DNA from: Pseudactinotalea sp. HY158
GTDB lineage: Bacteria; Actinomycetota; Actinomycetes; Actinomycetales; Beutenbergiaceae
NCBI RefSeq assembly: GCF_009660225.1
Contig: NZ_CP045920.1
Coordinates: 1,240,001-1,304,000, forward strand
Direction of reading: 5' to 3'
DNA length: 64,000 nt
The notes beneath the pieces were generated by a model that saw only the letters and a list, made by a program, of their open reading frames with translations, ran no database searches and was not told where the DNA came from. Of this stretch, positions 26,680-34,278 are shown one piece after another. Positions within the stretch are counted from its first letter, which is position 1; each line of letters opens with the position of its first letter. The position numbers and the translations under genes are program-made.

Positions 26680-27306
26680 TCATTCCGCCGCGAAGAAGGC
26701 CGGCTCGCCGTAGTCCGTGGCCACGGTCCAGAGGCCATCGGCGCCGGCGGGCACCTCGAGGCACACGTTCCCCTCGGCGACCCCGCCCTCGTACAGGTCG
26801 CCGACCTCGTCGAGATCGCCGGGGATGACTCCGCAGTAGCCGTCGTAGGTGCGGTTGTCGGAGCCGACGAATTTCACGTCGATGTCGAGCCAGGCCGTGC
26901 CCGTCTCGGCGCCCAGGTAGGTCGCCTCGAGCGGCACGATCCAGAACTCCATGCCCTCGGCGGGCGGGTCGTTGAATCGGTTCTCGGCCTTGATCTCCGT
27001 CCACGCCTCCCGCGGTGTGTCGAGCACGAGATCCCAGGTCTCGTTGCCCATGCTCGTGCCGATCGCGAACGGATTCGCGCGGCTGCCCTCGGGTTCGGGC
27101 TCCGGTGTCGGCTCGGGCTCCGGGCTCGGCGTGGCGGGGGCGGATGCCGGCTCGGTGGCCGGTTCGGACTGCCCCGCCTGCTCGTCGCCGTGGGCCTTCT
27201 GGCCGGTGCTCTCGTCGGCGGTGAGCGCCGCCCCGCATCCGGTCAGGCCGAGCATCGCCGCGGCAAGGACTGCCGCCGCCGGTCGCCTGGTCATGGCGCT
27301 TGTCAT
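26680..27306 (-). CDS. Lipoprotein with a DUF4352-like domain
   Basis: A 208-aa lipoprotein: the signal AAAVLAAAMLGLTGCGAAL has the lipobox L-T-G-C (cysteine ~23). A Pro/Glu-rich linker (SPEPEPTPEPEPEG) leads to a beta-sandwich domain (NPFAIGTSMGNETWDLVLDT, EGMEFWIVPLEATYLG, FVGSDNRTYDGYCGVIP) of the DUF4352/telomeric-repeat-factor-like type seen in actinobacterial exported proteins. The two cysteines in this part (YCGV and VCLEV) may form a disulfide. Start 27306 or the internal ATG at 27294. Function unknown. Confidence 0.75.
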   Translation of the reverse strand: MTSAMTRRPAAAVLAAAMLGLTGCGAALTADESTGQKAHGDEQAGQSEPATEPASAPATPSPEPEPTPEPEPEGSRANPFAIGTSMGNETWDLVLDTPREAWTEIKAENRFNDPPAEGMEFWIVPLEATYLGAETGTAWLDIDVKFVGSDNRTYDGYCGVIPGDLDEVGDLYEGGVAEGNVCLEVPAGADGLWTVATDYGEPAFFAAE

Positions 27307-27380
27307 CGTGATCTCCTTCGCATCGGGCTGGTCATTGCGTCGAGTGTCCAGCGCCGATCAAGGGCGATCAACGAACGGTG

Positions 27381-27398
27381 CGATAAGTGGGCTTATCG
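27381..27398. promoter_or_regulatory. Palindromic operator candidate upstream of the restriction locus
   Basis: CGATAAG-TGGG-CTTATCG: perfect 7-bp arms with a 4-bp spacer, 70 bp before the HTH/pseudo-methylase start and in an otherwise AT-richer region between divergent genes. It could be an autoregulatory site for the HTH of the first protein; this is inference. Confidence 0.55.
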
Positions 27399-27467
27399 TG
27401 AAAAACACCATCAGAGTTGCATTCTCTGGCACGATGGCTCCGAACCGAGATGGAGAGAGGGGGACGG

Positions 27468-29621
27468 ATGAGCCCGCACCCGAGAAGGCAGCTGAGCCGG
27501 CACCGCCTCCTGGATGATCTGCGGGTCGGCCTCGCCGACATTGCGGAGGTCGCGGGCGTGCAGCGCCCCGTCGTCTCGGTGTGGCGCAGCCGCCATCCCG
27601 ACGGGCCGAACCGTTTTCCCCTCCCGTGCGAGCAGCGCGGGACTCGGCTCCTCTTCCGGGCGGGTGAGGTGGCCGACTGGATCGACCGCACCGGCCTCGG
27701 GAACAACCGCGAGTTCACCGCCGACGTCGTGGTCCGCGCGCTGCGGGGAAGCGTGGCGCCCGCGGAGCTCCACGTGATCACCGCCCTCGTGCGCCTGCGG
27801 GCCGCATCGGGTGGGCCGCTCGCCGGATGCGACGTCGAGGCGCTCCTCGACCTGGCCGACGACGCCGACCCGCACGACCGCGACAGCTATCGCGAGCTCG
27901 AGGCCGCGGCCGCCGTTCCTGCTCGTCTCGAGCACCTCGCCTCCCTCGCCGACGAGGTGGTCGACTCCGCCTACTCCGCGGGCGCCGCCATCGACCGGCT
28001 CCTGCCGGCCCTCGTCCCTGCGGACGACGCGCTCGCCCCCGCGGCCCTCGACCTGCTCGCCCGCCTCGCGCTGACGCTGAGCCCGGGTGGGCCGCTCGTC
28101 GTGGCCGATCCCGAACCCGGCGCCGGGGACGTACTCGCGGCCGTGCTCTCCCACGAGGAGCACCTCGACCGGGCCCGCGCCGTGCTCCCGGAGCCGGCCG
28201 GCGCCCCCCCGACCATCGACCACCCGCCCGGCGACCGCCCTGCCGACGACCGCCCGACCACCGACCACCCGACCACCGCGCGGTCGGGCCCCGGCGCGGG
28301 CACCCTCGCGAGGCTCGCCCGACGGCGCCTGCTCGCCCACGGATGGCAGGTGACCCATTCCGACATGGCGAGTGGATTCGCCGCGGGGGCGATCGTCGTC
28401 ACCACGCTCTCGCGCTGGGTTGAGCGGGGTGAGCGGGGCGAGCGGGGCGATGCGGGCGTGCTCGAACGGATCGACGAGATCGCGGTGCGGCTCGCGCCGG
28501 GGCAACGGGCAGTCGTGCTCGGCCCGGCGCGGGTGCTCATCGACGAGGCCGGCCCCGAGGTGGAGTCGATCCGTTCCGACCTGCTGCGCACCGACAAGGT
28601 GCGGGCGGCGGTGCTCCTGCCGGCCGGATTGGTGCCGTCGCGATCCCGGGAGCGGCTCGCCCTGTGGGTGCTCGGCGACGCCCATCCCGAGGTGCCGATC
28701 GGCGGGCGGTGGATCATGGTCGCCGACGCCTCCGTGCAGCCGCTGCGCCGCGGGCGACTGCCGGCCGGTCTCGTGGACGACCTCCTCACCGACGTGCTCG
28801 CCGCGATGGGAACGAGCGCCGAGGTCCGCGCGCACGCGTTCCGCTTCGCCCGGTTCGCCCACACCTCGCGCATCCTCGCCGAGCGGGCCGGCCTGCTCGC
28901 CACGTCCCGGCCGCTCCAGCGCGCGATCAGGGACGACGCAGCCGCGCCCGCGCGCGTGCGCGAGCTCTCCCGTGCCCTCGCCGACGTGCCGGCGGCCACG
29001 GTCGACCTGGCCGTCCGGGCCGGGGACCCGGTCGCGGTGCGGCGCTTCACGCTCGGGGAACTCATCGACCGGCGGGCACTGCGCCGCCTGCCCGGGAACC
29101 GGATCGAGGGCCTCGCGCGGCCGGCGACCGGAGCGAGCGGGGAGGTGCGGGTGATCGGCCCGGCCGAGGTGACCGGCGAGGGCGGGCCGCGAGCGGTCGA
29201 CCGGATGGAACTGATCGCCCGCCACCCGGGGAGCCGGTTGACCGAGCCGGGCGACGTCGTCTTCACGAGTGCCCCGCGCCCGGCCGCGATCGTGGATCGC
29301 GCCGGCCTGAGCCTCGTGGCCTACCCGGCCCAGGTGCTGCGGGTGCGCGACCACGCGGTCGGCCTCGTGCCCGCCCTGATCGCCGCCGACATTCGGCGCG
29401 CCGAACGGGGCACCCGCCGGCGCGATTGGGCGCTCCGGCTCGTGCCGCCGGAGCAGGCGGCGCAGACCGCCGCGGCGCTCGCCCGTATCGAGGAGGCGCA
29501 GGCGGCCGCCCGCGAGTCGCTGCGGCTGCTGCAGGAGCTGACCACCGAGGTGACGGCGGGCGTGAGCGCCGGTGTCGTACGTCTGGTGGATGATGAATCC
29601 GACCACCCCGAGCAGGAATGA
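27468..29621 (+). CDS. HTH domain fused to degenerate N6-adenine methylase and HsdS-like C terminus
   Basis: A 717-aa protein, first gene of the restriction row. Residues ~10-75 are a MerR/HTH-like reader (LADIAEVAGVQRPVVSVWRS then a wing with LLFRAGEVADWIDRTG). Residues ~130-470 follow the HsdM/N6_Mtase fold, with motif I as VVADPEPGAGDVLAAVL (~residue 211). The place expected for motif IV (N-P-P-F/Y), about residue 310, instead reads GAIVVTTLSRWVERG. Later strands match well (GQRAVVLGPARVLIDEAG, VRAAVLLPAGLV, RLALWVLGDAHPE). Residues ~520-700 resemble half an S subunit ending in a helical stretch (ARIEEAQAAARESLRLLQEL). A sensor/regulator or DNA-binding pseudo-enzyme is likely. Start ATG 27468 behind GGAGAGAGGGGG. 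Six bases separate it from hsdM. Confidence 0.7.
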   Translation: MSPHPRRQLSRHRLLDDLRVGLADIAEVAGVQRPVVSVWRSRHPDGPNRFPLPCEQRGTRLLFRAGEVADWIDRTGLGNNREFTADVVVRALRGSVAPAELHVITALVRLRAASGGPLAGCDVEALLDLADDADPHDRDSYRELEAAAAVPARLEHLASLADEVVDSAYSAGAAIDRLLPALVPADDALAPAALDLLARLALTLSPGGPLVVADPEPGAGDVLAAVLSHEEHLDRARAVLPEPAGAPPTIDHPPGDRPADDRPTTDHPTTARSGPGAGTLARLARRRLLAHGWQVTHSDMASGFAAGAIVVTTLSRWVERGERGERGDAGVLERIDEIAVRLAPGQRAVVLGPARVLIDEAGPEVESIRSDLLRTDKVRAAVLLPAGLVPSRSRERLALWVLGDAHPEVPIGGRWIMVADASVQPLRRGRLPAGLVDDLLTDVLAAMGTSAEVRAHAFRFARFAHTSRILAERAGLLATSRPLQRAIRDDAAAPARVRELSRALADVPAATVDLAVRAGDPVAVRRFTLGELIDRRALRRLPGNRIEGLARPATGASGEVRVIGPAEVTGEGGPRAVDRMELIARHPGSRLTEPGDVVFTSAPRPAAIVDRAGLSLVAYPAQVLRVRDHAVGLVPALIAADIRRAERGTRRRDWALRLVPPEQAAQTAAALARIEEAQAAARESLRLLQELTTEVTAGVSAGVVRLVDDESDHPEQE

Positions 29622-29627
29622 GGAACC

Positions 29628-31328
29628 GTGCCGCCACGTAAGAAGCAGGCCGCCGTACCGAGCGAGAGTGTCGGTGCAGCCACCACGATGAAGGAACTGA
29701 AGGACACGCTGTGGAAGGCCGCCGACAAGCTGCGGGGGTCGATGGACGCGAGCCAGTACAAGGACGTGATCCTCGGGCTCGTGTTCCTCAAGTACGTGTC
29801 GGATGCGTTCACGGAGCGGCGCCGAGAGCTCGGCGAGGAGCTCGCCGCCGACGGCTTCACCGAGGAGCAGCGGGTGCTCATGGAGGAGGACGTCGACGAG
29901 TACCGCTCGGAGGGCGTGTTCTGGGTTCCGAAGCGGGCGCGGTGGGAGTACCTCGCGGCGCACGCCAAGGGCAGGGTCGCCACCGAGGTCGAGTCCGAGG
30001 CCTCGATCGGGCAGCTCGTGGACGAGGCGATGGAGCAGCTCATGGGCGCGAACGTCGCGCTGCACGCCACGCTGCCCACGATCTTCAACCGGGACGGGGT
30101 GGATCAGCGCCGGCTCGGGGAGCTGATCGACCTGTTCCACGCGGCGCGCTTCTCCGGGGTGGGGGCGCGGAAGGCGCGCGACGTGCTCGGCGAGGTGTAC
30201 GAGTACTTCCTCGGGCGCTTCGCCGCGGCCGAGGGCAAGCGGGGCGGGGAGTTCTACACACCGCCGGACGTGGTGCGGGTGCTCGTGGACGTGCTCGAGC
30301 CGTTCCAGGGGCGCGTGTACGACCCGTGCTGCGGTTCGGGCGGCATGTTCGTGCAGGCGGAGAAGTTCCTCGAGCGGCACGACGCCGACCGGCAGGCGAT
30401 CAGCGTGTACGGGCAGGAGCTGAATCAGGGCACGTGGCGGATGGCGAGGATGAACCTCGCCGTGCACGGGCTCACCGGGAACCTCGGGCCGCGGTGGGGT
30501 GACACGTTCGCCCGCGACCTGCACCCGGACGTACCGATGGACTTCGTGCTCGCGAACCCGCCGTTCAACATCAAGGACTGGGCGCGCTCGGCCGAGGATG
30601 CCCGCTGGACCTACGGCGTGCCGCCGGCGAATAACGCGAACTACGCGTGGATCCAGCACATCCTGAGCAAGCTCGCCCCGGACGGGTCGGCCGGCGTGGT
30701 AATGGCCAACGGGTCGATGTCGAGCAACAGTGGGGGAGAGGGGCAGATCCGGGCGAACCTCGTGGAGGCGGACCTGGTCAGCTGTCTCGTGGCGCTGCCC
30801 ACCCAGCTGTTCCGCTCGACCGGGATCCCCGTGTGCGTGTGGTTCTTCGCGAAGGACAAGTCCGCTGGGCACGCCGGGCAGTCCGGGGGCGGTGACGCGG
30901 CCGGTGATGCGGCCGGTGACGAGGGGAGCGGCGTCGGCGCGGCCACGGACCGGCGCGGCCAGGTGCTCTTCATCGACGCCCGCGACCTCGGCCACATGGT
31001 CGACCGGGCCGAGCGGGAGCTGGGCGAGGAGGACATCGCCAAGATCGCCGGCACCTTCCACGCCTGGCGGGGCAGCGCCTCCGCGCGCGACGCCGGCCTC
31101 GAATACGAGGACGAGCCGGGCTTCTGCTACTCGGCCACGCTCGCCGAGATCAAGGACGCCGACTACTCCCTCACCCCCGGGCGCTACGTCGGCGCCCCGC
31201 CCGAGGAGGACGACGGCGAGCCCATCGAGCAGAAGATCGAGCGGCTCACCGGAGAGCTGTTCGCCCAGTTCGAGGAGTCGGCCCGACTCGAGCAGGTCGT
31301 GCGCGAGCAGCTGGGGCGTGTGCGGTGA
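29628..31328 (+). CDS. hsdM: Type I restriction-modification DNA methyltransferase subunit
   Basis: A 566-aa N6-adenine methyltransferase. The N-terminal HsdM domain (LKDTLWKAADKLRGSMDASQ, VILGLVFLKYVSDAF) is followed by the methylase core: GGEFYTPPDVVRVLVDVLEP, motif I DPCCGSGGMFVQ (~residue 232) and motif IV ANPPFNIKDW (N310). A Gly/Ala/Asp-rich insert (HAGQSGGGDAAGDAAGDEG) near residue 425 precedes VLFIDARDLGHMVDR. It needs HsdS for specificity and forms the M2S methylase; with HsdR it restricts unmodified DNA. The start is GTG 29628 (VPPRKKQA). The stop overlaps the hsdS start. Confidence 0.95.
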   Translation: MPPRKKQAAVPSESVGAATTMKELKDTLWKAADKLRGSMDASQYKDVILGLVFLKYVSDAFTERRRELGEELAADGFTEEQRVLMEEDVDEYRSEGVFWVPKRARWEYLAAHAKGRVATEVESEASIGQLVDEAMEQLMGANVALHATLPTIFNRDGVDQRRLGELIDLFHAARFSGVGARKARDVLGEVYEYFLGRFAAAEGKRGGEFYTPPDVVRVLVDVLEPFQGRVYDPCCGSGGMFVQAEKFLERHDADRQAISVYGQELNQGTWRMARMNLAVHGLTGNLGPRWGDTFARDLHPDVPMDFVLANPPFNIKDWARSAEDARWTYGVPPANNANYAWIQHILSKLAPDGSAGVVMANGSMSSNSGGEGQIRANLVEADLVSCLVALPTQLFRSTGIPVCVWFFAKDKSAGHAGQSGGGDAAGDAAGDEGSGVGAATDRRGQVLFIDARDLGHMVDRAERELGEEDIAKIAGTFHAWRGSASARDAGLEYEDEPGFCYSATLAEIKDADYSLTPGRYVGAPPEEDDGEPIEQKIERLTGELFAQFEESARLEQVVREQLGRVR

Positions 31329-32491
31329 CGAGCGATCACATTTCTACCCGACGTATCGCTGACTTCGCGGAGATTTTCGATGGTCCACACGCAACGCCGA
31401 ATCGGCGGGCCAGCGGCCCCTACTTCCTCAATATTTCAAGTCTGTTGAATGGCCGTCTCGACCTTTCACGGTCGGACCGCGTCGATGAGGTGGACTTTAA
31501 GCGATGGACAAGGCGCGTCACCCCACGTGAAGGTGACCTCCTCTTCTCTTATGAGACCAGACTAGGCGAAGCAGCCCTCATGCCAGCCGGTACTCGGGCC
31601 TGCCTCGGTCGCCGCATGGCCCTGCTACGCCTGACGGCCGACGACGTGTGTCCCCGATACTTGCTCTATAAGTGGCTCTCTCCCGAAGTGAAGAACTTGA
31701 TCCATCGGCACGTCATTCATGGAGCCACGGTCAACCGGATCGCGCTGAGCACATTGGGGGAGTGGCGCCTTCACCTTCCGTCACTACCTGAGCAGGAGGC
31801 AGTCGCCAACGTCCTTGGCGCGCTCGACGACAAAATCGAGGTCAATCGCAGGCTCGCCGCCACGGCGGATGAACTTGCAACTGCTGTCGTCCGATCCCTT
31901 CCAGCAAGCGACTGGGTCCGGCTTGCTGACGTTGCTGACGTGACGATGGGGAGTTCTCCCAAGGGGGAGAGGTTGAACGAAGACGGTGAAGGGCTTCCCT
32001 TCTACCAGGGGATACGAGATTTCGGACTTCGCTATCCGTCTCGTCGAGTCTTCACGACCGCTCCCATTCGACATGCCGCGGCTGGTGACGTACTCGTAAG
32101 TGTTCGAGCGCCCGTGGGGACCTTGAACTTGGCCAGCGAGGAGATGTGCATTGGCCGTGGGGTTGCGTCACTTCGGCCCCAGGATCGCAGGCCATACCTG
32201 CTATTCCATCTGCTGCGAGGAATTCCCGAGGTATGGGCGAAGTATAATGCGGGTGGCACCGTCTTCGGTTCGATCAACAGGTCCCAGTTGGAGGACCTTG
32301 AAGTGCCAAGGCCCGCTGGCGTAGTCGCAGAGCAGTTCGAGTCTCGACTGCGTTCGCTGGAGGGAACTCTCGCGGCAGCGGTCGCCGAGACCCACACTCT
32401 CGGCACACTCCGCGACACGCTCCTGCCGAAGCTCATGTCGGGTGACCTGCGGGTCCGGGAGGCCGAGGCGGCCGTGGCGGAGGCCGTATGA
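31325..32491 (+). CDS. hsdS: Type I restriction-modification specificity subunit
   Basis: A 388-aa protein with two target-recognition domains (residues ~1-160 and ~195-345) separated by conserved helical spacers: LPSLPEQEAVANVLGALDDK (~155-175) and, at the end, RSLEGTLAAAVAETHTLGTL with RDTLLPKLMSGDLRV. Each TRD binds one half of a bipartite site; the site itself cannot be read from sequence. It starts at GTG 31325 in a 4-bp overlap with hsdM. The DNA is visibly richer in A/T than its neighbours, particularly 31330-32300, consistent with exchange of recognition domains by horizontal transfer. Confidence 0.94.
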   Translation: MTSDHISTRRIADFAEIFDGPHATPNRRASGPYFLNISSLLNGRLDLSRSDRVDEVDFKRWTRRVTPREGDLLFSYETRLGEAALMPAGTRACLGRRMALLRLTADDVCPRYLLYKWLSPEVKNLIHRHVIHGATVNRIALSTLGEWRLHLPSLPEQEAVANVLGALDDKIEVNRRLAATADELATAVVRSLPASDWVRLADVADVTMGSSPKGERLNEDGEGLPFYQGIRDFGLRYPSRRVFTTAPIRHAAAGDVLVSVRAPVGTLNLASEEMCIGRGVASLRPQDRRPYLLFHLLRGIPEVWAKYNAGGTVFGSINRSQLEDLEVPRPAGVVAEQFESRLRSLEGTLAAAVAETHTLGTLRDTLLPKLMSGDLRVREAEAAVAEAV

Positions 32492-32563
32492 ATCGATTCC
32501 CACCCCGTGGAGGGGACCAGCGTCCATTGCGTGGCGCCTCACGACTCTTCTGAACGGAGCATC

Positions 32564-33157
32564 ATGACGACACCGTCGCCGAACCCGATCCCACCCGAAT
32601 CCGTGTCCCCGAACCCGATGCGCCCATACGAGAGCGCTCACGCACCCTCGGACTACGGAAGCCCGCAGGCGCCGGTCCAGCCGCCGGGGCAGTCTCCAGC
32701 GGCAAGCACTCCCGCGGCCCCGAAGATCAGAGTCGGCACGAGCGCTGCTGCGGCGCGCATCCGTCTCGTTTGGGCGGCCGTCATGCTTCTGGCGTTGGCG
32801 CCGGTCTACTTCAACACGGCCCCCGAGGCTCCGAACGCGCTGGCGGTCAACGGCTGGGAATCGCAGCAGCTCATGGCGAGCACGCGTAACGACCTGAACA
32901 ACGAGAACACCCAGGGCGCGCCGCAGCAGAGCGTCGTGAACGGGTGGTACGCGAACGACCTCCTCGACCTGCAGGTCACCCAGGCAGGCGGCCTCTACGA
33001 AGTCCAGCTCTATGAGGCGGCCGTGACCCGGCGAAACGGTGACCTGCTCGCTCTGCTCGGCCTCGCCGTCCTCGGTGACCTCCTGATCCAGGCCGCCGGA
33101 CGAAGTGGTCGGGGCGGGCGCCGAGAATCGACAACCGCGACGGCAGCGGAGTCATGA
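32564..33157 (+). CDS. Proline-rich membrane protein in the restriction row
   Basis: A 197-aa protein. Residues 1-60 are Pro/Ser/Ala-rich and disordered (SPNPIPPESVSPNPMRP). A helix at ~68-86 (IRLVWAAVMLLALAPVYF) leads to a mainly polar, probably extracytoplasmic stretch of ~75 residues (NGWESQQLMASTRNDLNNEN, VVNGWYANDLLDLQ). A second hydrophobic helix sits at ~165-182 (LLALLGLAVLGDLLIQAA). No family is recognised. It lies 72 bp after hsdS and 1 bp before the ArdC-like gene, so it is probably co-transcribed with both. Confidence 0.65.
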   Translation: MTTPSPNPIPPESVSPNPMRPYESAHAPSDYGSPQAPVQPPGQSPAASTPAAPKIRVGTSAAAARIRLVWAAVMLLALAPVYFNTAPEAPNALAVNGWESQQLMASTRNDLNNENTQGAPQQSVVNGWYANDLLDLQVTQAGGLYEVQLYEAAVTRRNGDLLALLGLAVLGDLLIQAAGRSGRGGRRESTTATAAES

Positions 33158-33158
33158 C

Positions 33159-34235
33159 ATGGCCACCACGAACTCGACCTCCACGCCATTCGACCTGAGG
33201 GCGAGCGAGCCCGAACAAGCGAGCCTCTTCGACGGGGACGTCGACTTCGACGTCGATCGCCCGGAGCCCGCGCCTCCCGCGGGCGCGCGCCGCGATGTCG
33301 ACGTCGAGGATGCGCGGAAGTCGATCGATGCACTGATCCACAGCGCCGGGAACTACGGCGGCCCGCAGGAGTATCGGGAGCTTCTCCGGTTCGTCTCCCG
33401 GCTACCGGAGTACCGCCCGTTCAACCGGATGCTGATCCACGTGCAGAAGCCGGGCGCCGAGTACGTCGCGACCGCGAACCGGTGGTTGCGCACATTCAAG
33501 CGGACGATCCGGCCCGGAGTGCGACCGCTCGTCATCCTCCAGCCGAGGGGCCCGGTCCGAGTGGTCTTCGACGTGGACGACACCGAACCCCTCGTGGACG
33601 ACGCGCCACCCGTGCCCCGGAGCGCGGTCCGGCCCCTCGAAATCCAGCTCGACGGCACCGTGGCCCAGATCGACGACCGATGGCGCTACACCGAACTGAA
33701 CGCGATCCGCGACGGCATCCGGATCACCCTCGTGGACCACGGCGGGCACTCCGGCGGGAGGATCCGGAAGACACCGAACTCGACGATCCGGCTCTCCCGG
33801 CCCGCAACCGGCAGAACGCCGGACGGCCTGCCGCAGGTCGAGTACTTCCCGTTGCGGTACGAACTCGAGATCAACCGGAACCTCAGCCCGACGGACCGTT
33901 ACGCCACCCTGATCCACGAACTAGCCCACCTCTACTGCGGACACCTCGGCTCGCCGGACACAGACCATTGGCCCGATCGTTCACAGCCGATCCTGGACCA
34001 CGCGACCCGCGAGATCGAGGCGGAATCCGTCGTCCATATGCTTCTCGCCCGGATCGACCCGGACGTGCGCATGGGCGATTACATCCAGGGCCACCTCGAC
34101 AAGACGAAGCAGGTGCCGCCGTCCGTCAGCCTCAACGCGATGATGCGGTGCGCCGGACTCATCGAGGAGATGGGAGAGCACCGCATGCCGAGGCGACGAT
34201 CCCGGCCTACACCGACCACATCGACCACACGATGA
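33159..34235 (+). CDS. ArdC-like protein with zinc metallopeptidase motif
   Basis: A 358-aa protein. Residues ~65-135 (YRELLRFVSRLPEYRPFNRM, YVATANRWLRTFKRTIRPGV) resemble the N-terminal ArdC/DUF1738-type region. Residues 235-330 form a zincin domain with LIHELAHLYCGH (H253, E254, H257) and the downstream acidic ligand candidate in REIEAESVVHMLL. ArdC proteins are plasmid antirestriction factors with ssDNA-binding and peptidase-like parts. Finding one next to hsdMS suggests modulation of restriction or a separate defence effector; this is inference. Start ATG 33159, 1 bp after the previous stop. The last ~20 residues are Arg/Thr/Pro-rich and may be unstructured. Confidence 0.72.
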   Translation: MATTNSTSTPFDLRASEPEQASLFDGDVDFDVDRPEPAPPAGARRDVDVEDARKSIDALIHSAGNYGGPQEYRELLRFVSRLPEYRPFNRMLIHVQKPGAEYVATANRWLRTFKRTIRPGVRPLVILQPRGPVRVVFDVDDTEPLVDDAPPVPRSAVRPLEIQLDGTVAQIDDRWRYTELNAIRDGIRITLVDHGGHSGGRIRKTPNSTIRLSRPATGRTPDGLPQVEYFPLRYELEINRNLSPTDRYATLIHELAHLYCGHLGSPDTDHWPDRSQPILDHATREIEAESVVHMLLARIDPDVRMGDYIQGHLDKTKQVPPSVSLNAMMRCAGLIEEMGEHRMPRRRSRPTPTTSTTR

Positions 34236-34278
34236 CGGCTCTCGGACGTGCGCGGGCGGGCGCGGCTACGATGGCTCA

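Noticed and set aside
27411-31061. Minus-strand open frame of about 1200 codons opposite the pseudo-methylase and hsdM genes
   Set aside because: Low-complexity Arg/His/Glu translation; the plus strand has conserved methylase motifs.
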